This document shows positions 24,611 through 26,213 of a stretch of DNA of 26,213 nucleotides, in pieces. Below the pieces are notes generated by a model. The model did not search any database and was not told the DNA's origin. It saw nothing but the letters and a program-made list of their open reading frames with translations. The stretch comes from Fulvivirga aurantia (lineage in GTDB: Bacteria; Bacteroidota; Bacteroidia; Cytophagales; Cyclobacteriaceae): assembly GCF_009711475.1 (NCBI RefSeq), contig NZ_SMMD01000946.1, forward strand, positions 1 through 26,213, given 5' to 3'. A program made the translations under genes and the position numbers. How positions within the stretch are numbered: the stretch's first letter is position 1; each line of letters opens with the position of its first letter.

Positions 24611-25318
24611 TTATCTAGGCCCATATAATTGGATTATACCTTCTATATCTCCACTTTGCAGACCTTTAAATGAAAATTTAGATTCGCCCGTAACCATTAC
24701 ATTTTTTGAATTCACATGACCTAATCCTAAAACATGACCTATTTCATGTAATGCATTTATGTAAAATCCATGGCAAGATTTTTCCTTCGAATTCGCATCA
24801 AATACAACGTCTCCACTGAGAATAGTACAGGGGTCTTCCTGGTAGTTTGGGAAGCCTACTGCAGATTGTAAAATAGCGGCTACATAAAATTGAATGTCAG
24901 TATCACTATTCGCTGGTAATTCTTCGAAGTTTATATCAGCAACCTTTTCCCATTCACTAACTGCTTGCCGTATTCTATCTTGTGCACAATCTAAAATTTC
25001 ATTCCACGATTGTGAGGGTACATTTATTTGTCTATGCGTATTGATTAAATGACCAGTTCCTTGAAAAGAGTAAGTTATCGTACCGCCTTTGGTCTGAGGT
25101 CCTCTTGCCTCAATTCCAGCTTCATCAAAGTCTTGATTTTCTCCCCATTTATAACCAAAAAGACAATATTCCCCAATTTGATTACCGTTACATACACTCA
25201 ATCTCGAATTGCAAACAGCATACTCGTCTGACTCATTGACGATCGGTATATCTTTAGAGCAACCATAAAGTAACAGTAGGAGAAAAGCGCATAAATAAAT
25301 TCTAATGTGTTTACTCAT
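24611..25318 (-). CDS. Matrixin-like zinc metalloprotease lipoprotein
   Basis: The 235-residue protein has a lipobox (LLYGC, Cys20), a Cys-containing N-terminal segment (C36, C43, C52) and a metzincin catalytic domain (about 78-232). The zinc motif HEIGHVLGLGH (191-201, ligands H191, H195 and H201, base E192) is complete, and NVMV with M208 gives the Met-turn. ITYSF and AVSEWEKVADINFEE also match the M10 matrixin pattern. There is no obvious large cysteine-switch propeptide. It probably cuts extracellular or envelope proteins. Gaps of 222 and 397 nt flank it, so it is transcribed alone. Confidence 0.88.
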   Translation of the reverse strand: MSKHIRIYLCAFLLLLLYGCSKDIPIVNESDEYAVCNSRLSVCNGNQIGEYCLFGYKWGENQDFDEAGIEARGPQTKGGTITYSFQGTGHLINTHRQINVPSQSWNEILDCAQDRIRQAVSEWEKVADINFEELPANSDTDIQFYVAAILQSAVGFPNYQEDPCTILSGDVVFDANSKEKSCHGFYINALHEIGHVLGLGHVNSKNVMVTGESKFSFKGLQSGDIEGIIQLYGPR

Positions 25319-25540
25319 TTCTCTCGTTCATTTTTGAGGTTACTCGTTGCAGTTAATGCATAATTCGCAATGAAAGTAATAAAATTTTTTGATTAAGGGG
25401 GAATGAGAGGTGGGTTGGAAATGGGAGCTATACCTTCGTTTACACAAGTCAGAAAAAACCTTCAAGCCACCATGCCTAAACACACCCGGTATTCTGGCCA
25501 AATCTTGCTGGTGGACGGGCTGGGGAAATGACCAACGCTT
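25319..25540. other. Non-coding gap between the matrixin-like and DUF695-like genes
   Basis: No gene is recognised in these 222 nt. A GCCTAAAC heptamer-like element (25473-25480) and a run of plausible residues after an ATG at 25471 (MPKHTRYSGQILLVDGLGK, then stop) occur. That short frame has no ribosome site and is likely fortuitous. Confidence 0.35.
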
Positions 25541-26017
25541 CTATTTCATAAATCCTTGAACGATCGTCCACTCTGGGTCTTCATTTATCTCGTAGCCAAA
25601 TCTTCGAATCAGTCCTTCTTTATTCACTTGGGTCTGTAGGTATTTATGTGCTGATTCTGAGTCAGAAAGGTATATATAGACGTCTAAAAATGTGTTGTAA
25701 AATAAATGGCCGATATAATGTGCGGTTCCTAGTTTATGAATGTCAGACAAAAGGTCTTCTTCTAGACCTATAGCAATTTCACTTTCCTCTTTCTTAGGAA
25801 GTCCGTTCTCATAAAGATTATCAAATTCAAGTGCGATAGCAATCTTCAAGCACCATGGGTATTTAGCTTTCTTGTCATACCTTTTATATGTCATTTTAAA
25901 TGAGCCAATTACTTGTTTGTCACCAACTTTACCCTCTACGACTGAAAAGTTCTCTTTAGGAGTAATGTCGATTTTAGCCTCTTGTCTCCGTCCGAATAAA
26001 GTTGTAAAAAAACCCAT
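25541..26017 (-). CDS. DUF695-like protein of unknown function
   Basis: The ATG at 26015-26017 gives 158 residues; a TTG two codons upstream is less likely. The middle and C-terminal part (about 50-140) resembles DUF695: KYPWCLKIAIALEF, NGLPKKEESEIAIGLEEDLLSDI, GTAHYIGHLFYNTFLDVYIYL. There is no signal peptide or membrane segment, so it is probably cytoplasmic. The domain has no assigned function. It stands alone, with gaps on both sides. Confidence 0.65.
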   Translation of the reverse strand: MGFFTTLFGRRQEAKIDITPKENFSVVEGKVGDKQVIGSFKMTYKRYDKKAKYPWCLKIAIALEFDNLYENGLPKKEESEIAIGLEEDLLSDIHKLGTAHYIGHLFYNTFLDVYIYLSDSESAHKYLQTQVNKEGLIRRFGYEINEDPEWTIVQGFMK

Positions 26018-26213
26018 AGTCAATAGTATGATTTTAGTTTCGCTGTCGGTTGTTTCTTTGAACCCCGCCTAAAACTGAGTAAGTCTCCCCACCTAATTTA
26101 AAATGTAAGCTAATGAATTCTGTGTTTTGAGCCAAGCTGAGATTCACGTGTGGCTGTACAGCATGGTTGCGTTATGAGTAATGGGGGAGGAGTACAAGCC
26201 AAACCAAAGCACT
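26018..26213. other. Non-coding edge region with repeat elements
   Basis: No gene is recognised. It holds GCCTAAAAC (26066-26074, about 50 nt upstream of the DUF695-like start), a copy of the dispersed motif (26124-26137), and a related CCAAACCAAAGC at the window edge (about 26200-26211), so the pattern may continue outside the window. Confidence 0.4.
26124..26137. repeat. Diverged copy of the dispersed intergenic motif
   Basis: GTTTTGAGCCAAGCT differs from the 24498 copy by one substitution and one missing A. Confidence 0.4.

Noticed and set aside
25471..25530. Short + strand frame MPKHTRYSG...
   Set aside because: It is only about 19 codons, with no ribosome site or homology that I recognise.

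Overview
The window looks like a chromosomal segment from a member of the Bacteroidota, probably a marine or soil Cytophagales such as Fulvivirga or a relative; the genus is a guess. The signs are a SusB-type GH97 lipoprotein, a PorT-like outer-membrane beta-barrel, secreted or lipoprotein N-termini on many genes, weak or absent Shine-Dalgarno sequences, a few TTG/GTG starts, and promoter-like boxes resembling the Bacteroidota consensus (TTG, about 20 nt, TAnnTTTG). There is no rRNA, tRNA, CRISPR array or recognisable transposase.

Region 1 (3-5947, + strand) is a signalling operon. It holds a 5'-truncated hybrid histidine kinase with tandem Nik1-like HAMP repeats, a GAF-like domain, a kinase core and three receiver domains. 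A CheR-type methyltransferase, a receiver-histidine kinase and a stand-alone receiver follow. There are five receiver domains and two kinases, but no CheB, CheA, CheW or chemoreceptor in view. This suggests a phosphorelay in which CheR may methylate something other than a classical receptor, or in which the missing parts lie upstream.

Region 2 (5969-13955, - strand) holds several small groups: a TfoX-N-like protein, a retropepsin-like protein and an AraC regulator (the last two overlap); a GH97 alpha-glucosidase lipoprotein; a beta-barrel protein, an alpha/beta hydrolase and a GNAT acetyltransferase in close succession; a compact ArsR - SRPBCC - VOC operon with a palindromic operator next to its promoter; and an SGNH hydrolase.

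Region 3 (14180-16475, + strand) is katG, divergent from the SGNH hydrolase. A good match to a PerR/Fur box lies upstream and a strong terminator downstream.

Region 4 (16490-22771, - strand) has a lipoprotein with two VOC domains, an M23 metallopeptidase coupled to a DoxX membrane protein, two unrecognised secreted proteins, and an S9 prolyl-oligopeptidase-family enzyme ending in a textbook terminator.

Region 5 (22772-26213, - strand) differs in style. Four small unrelated genes (DUF3592-like, RDD plus zinc ribbon, matrixin-like lipoprotein protease, DUF695-like) are separated by 220-400 nt of non-coding DNA. Those gaps share a short motif around TTTGAACCAAAGCT and elements resembling GTTAGGC. 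This layout suggests a cassette-like accessory array, but no integrase or complete recombination site is visible, so the idea is an inference.
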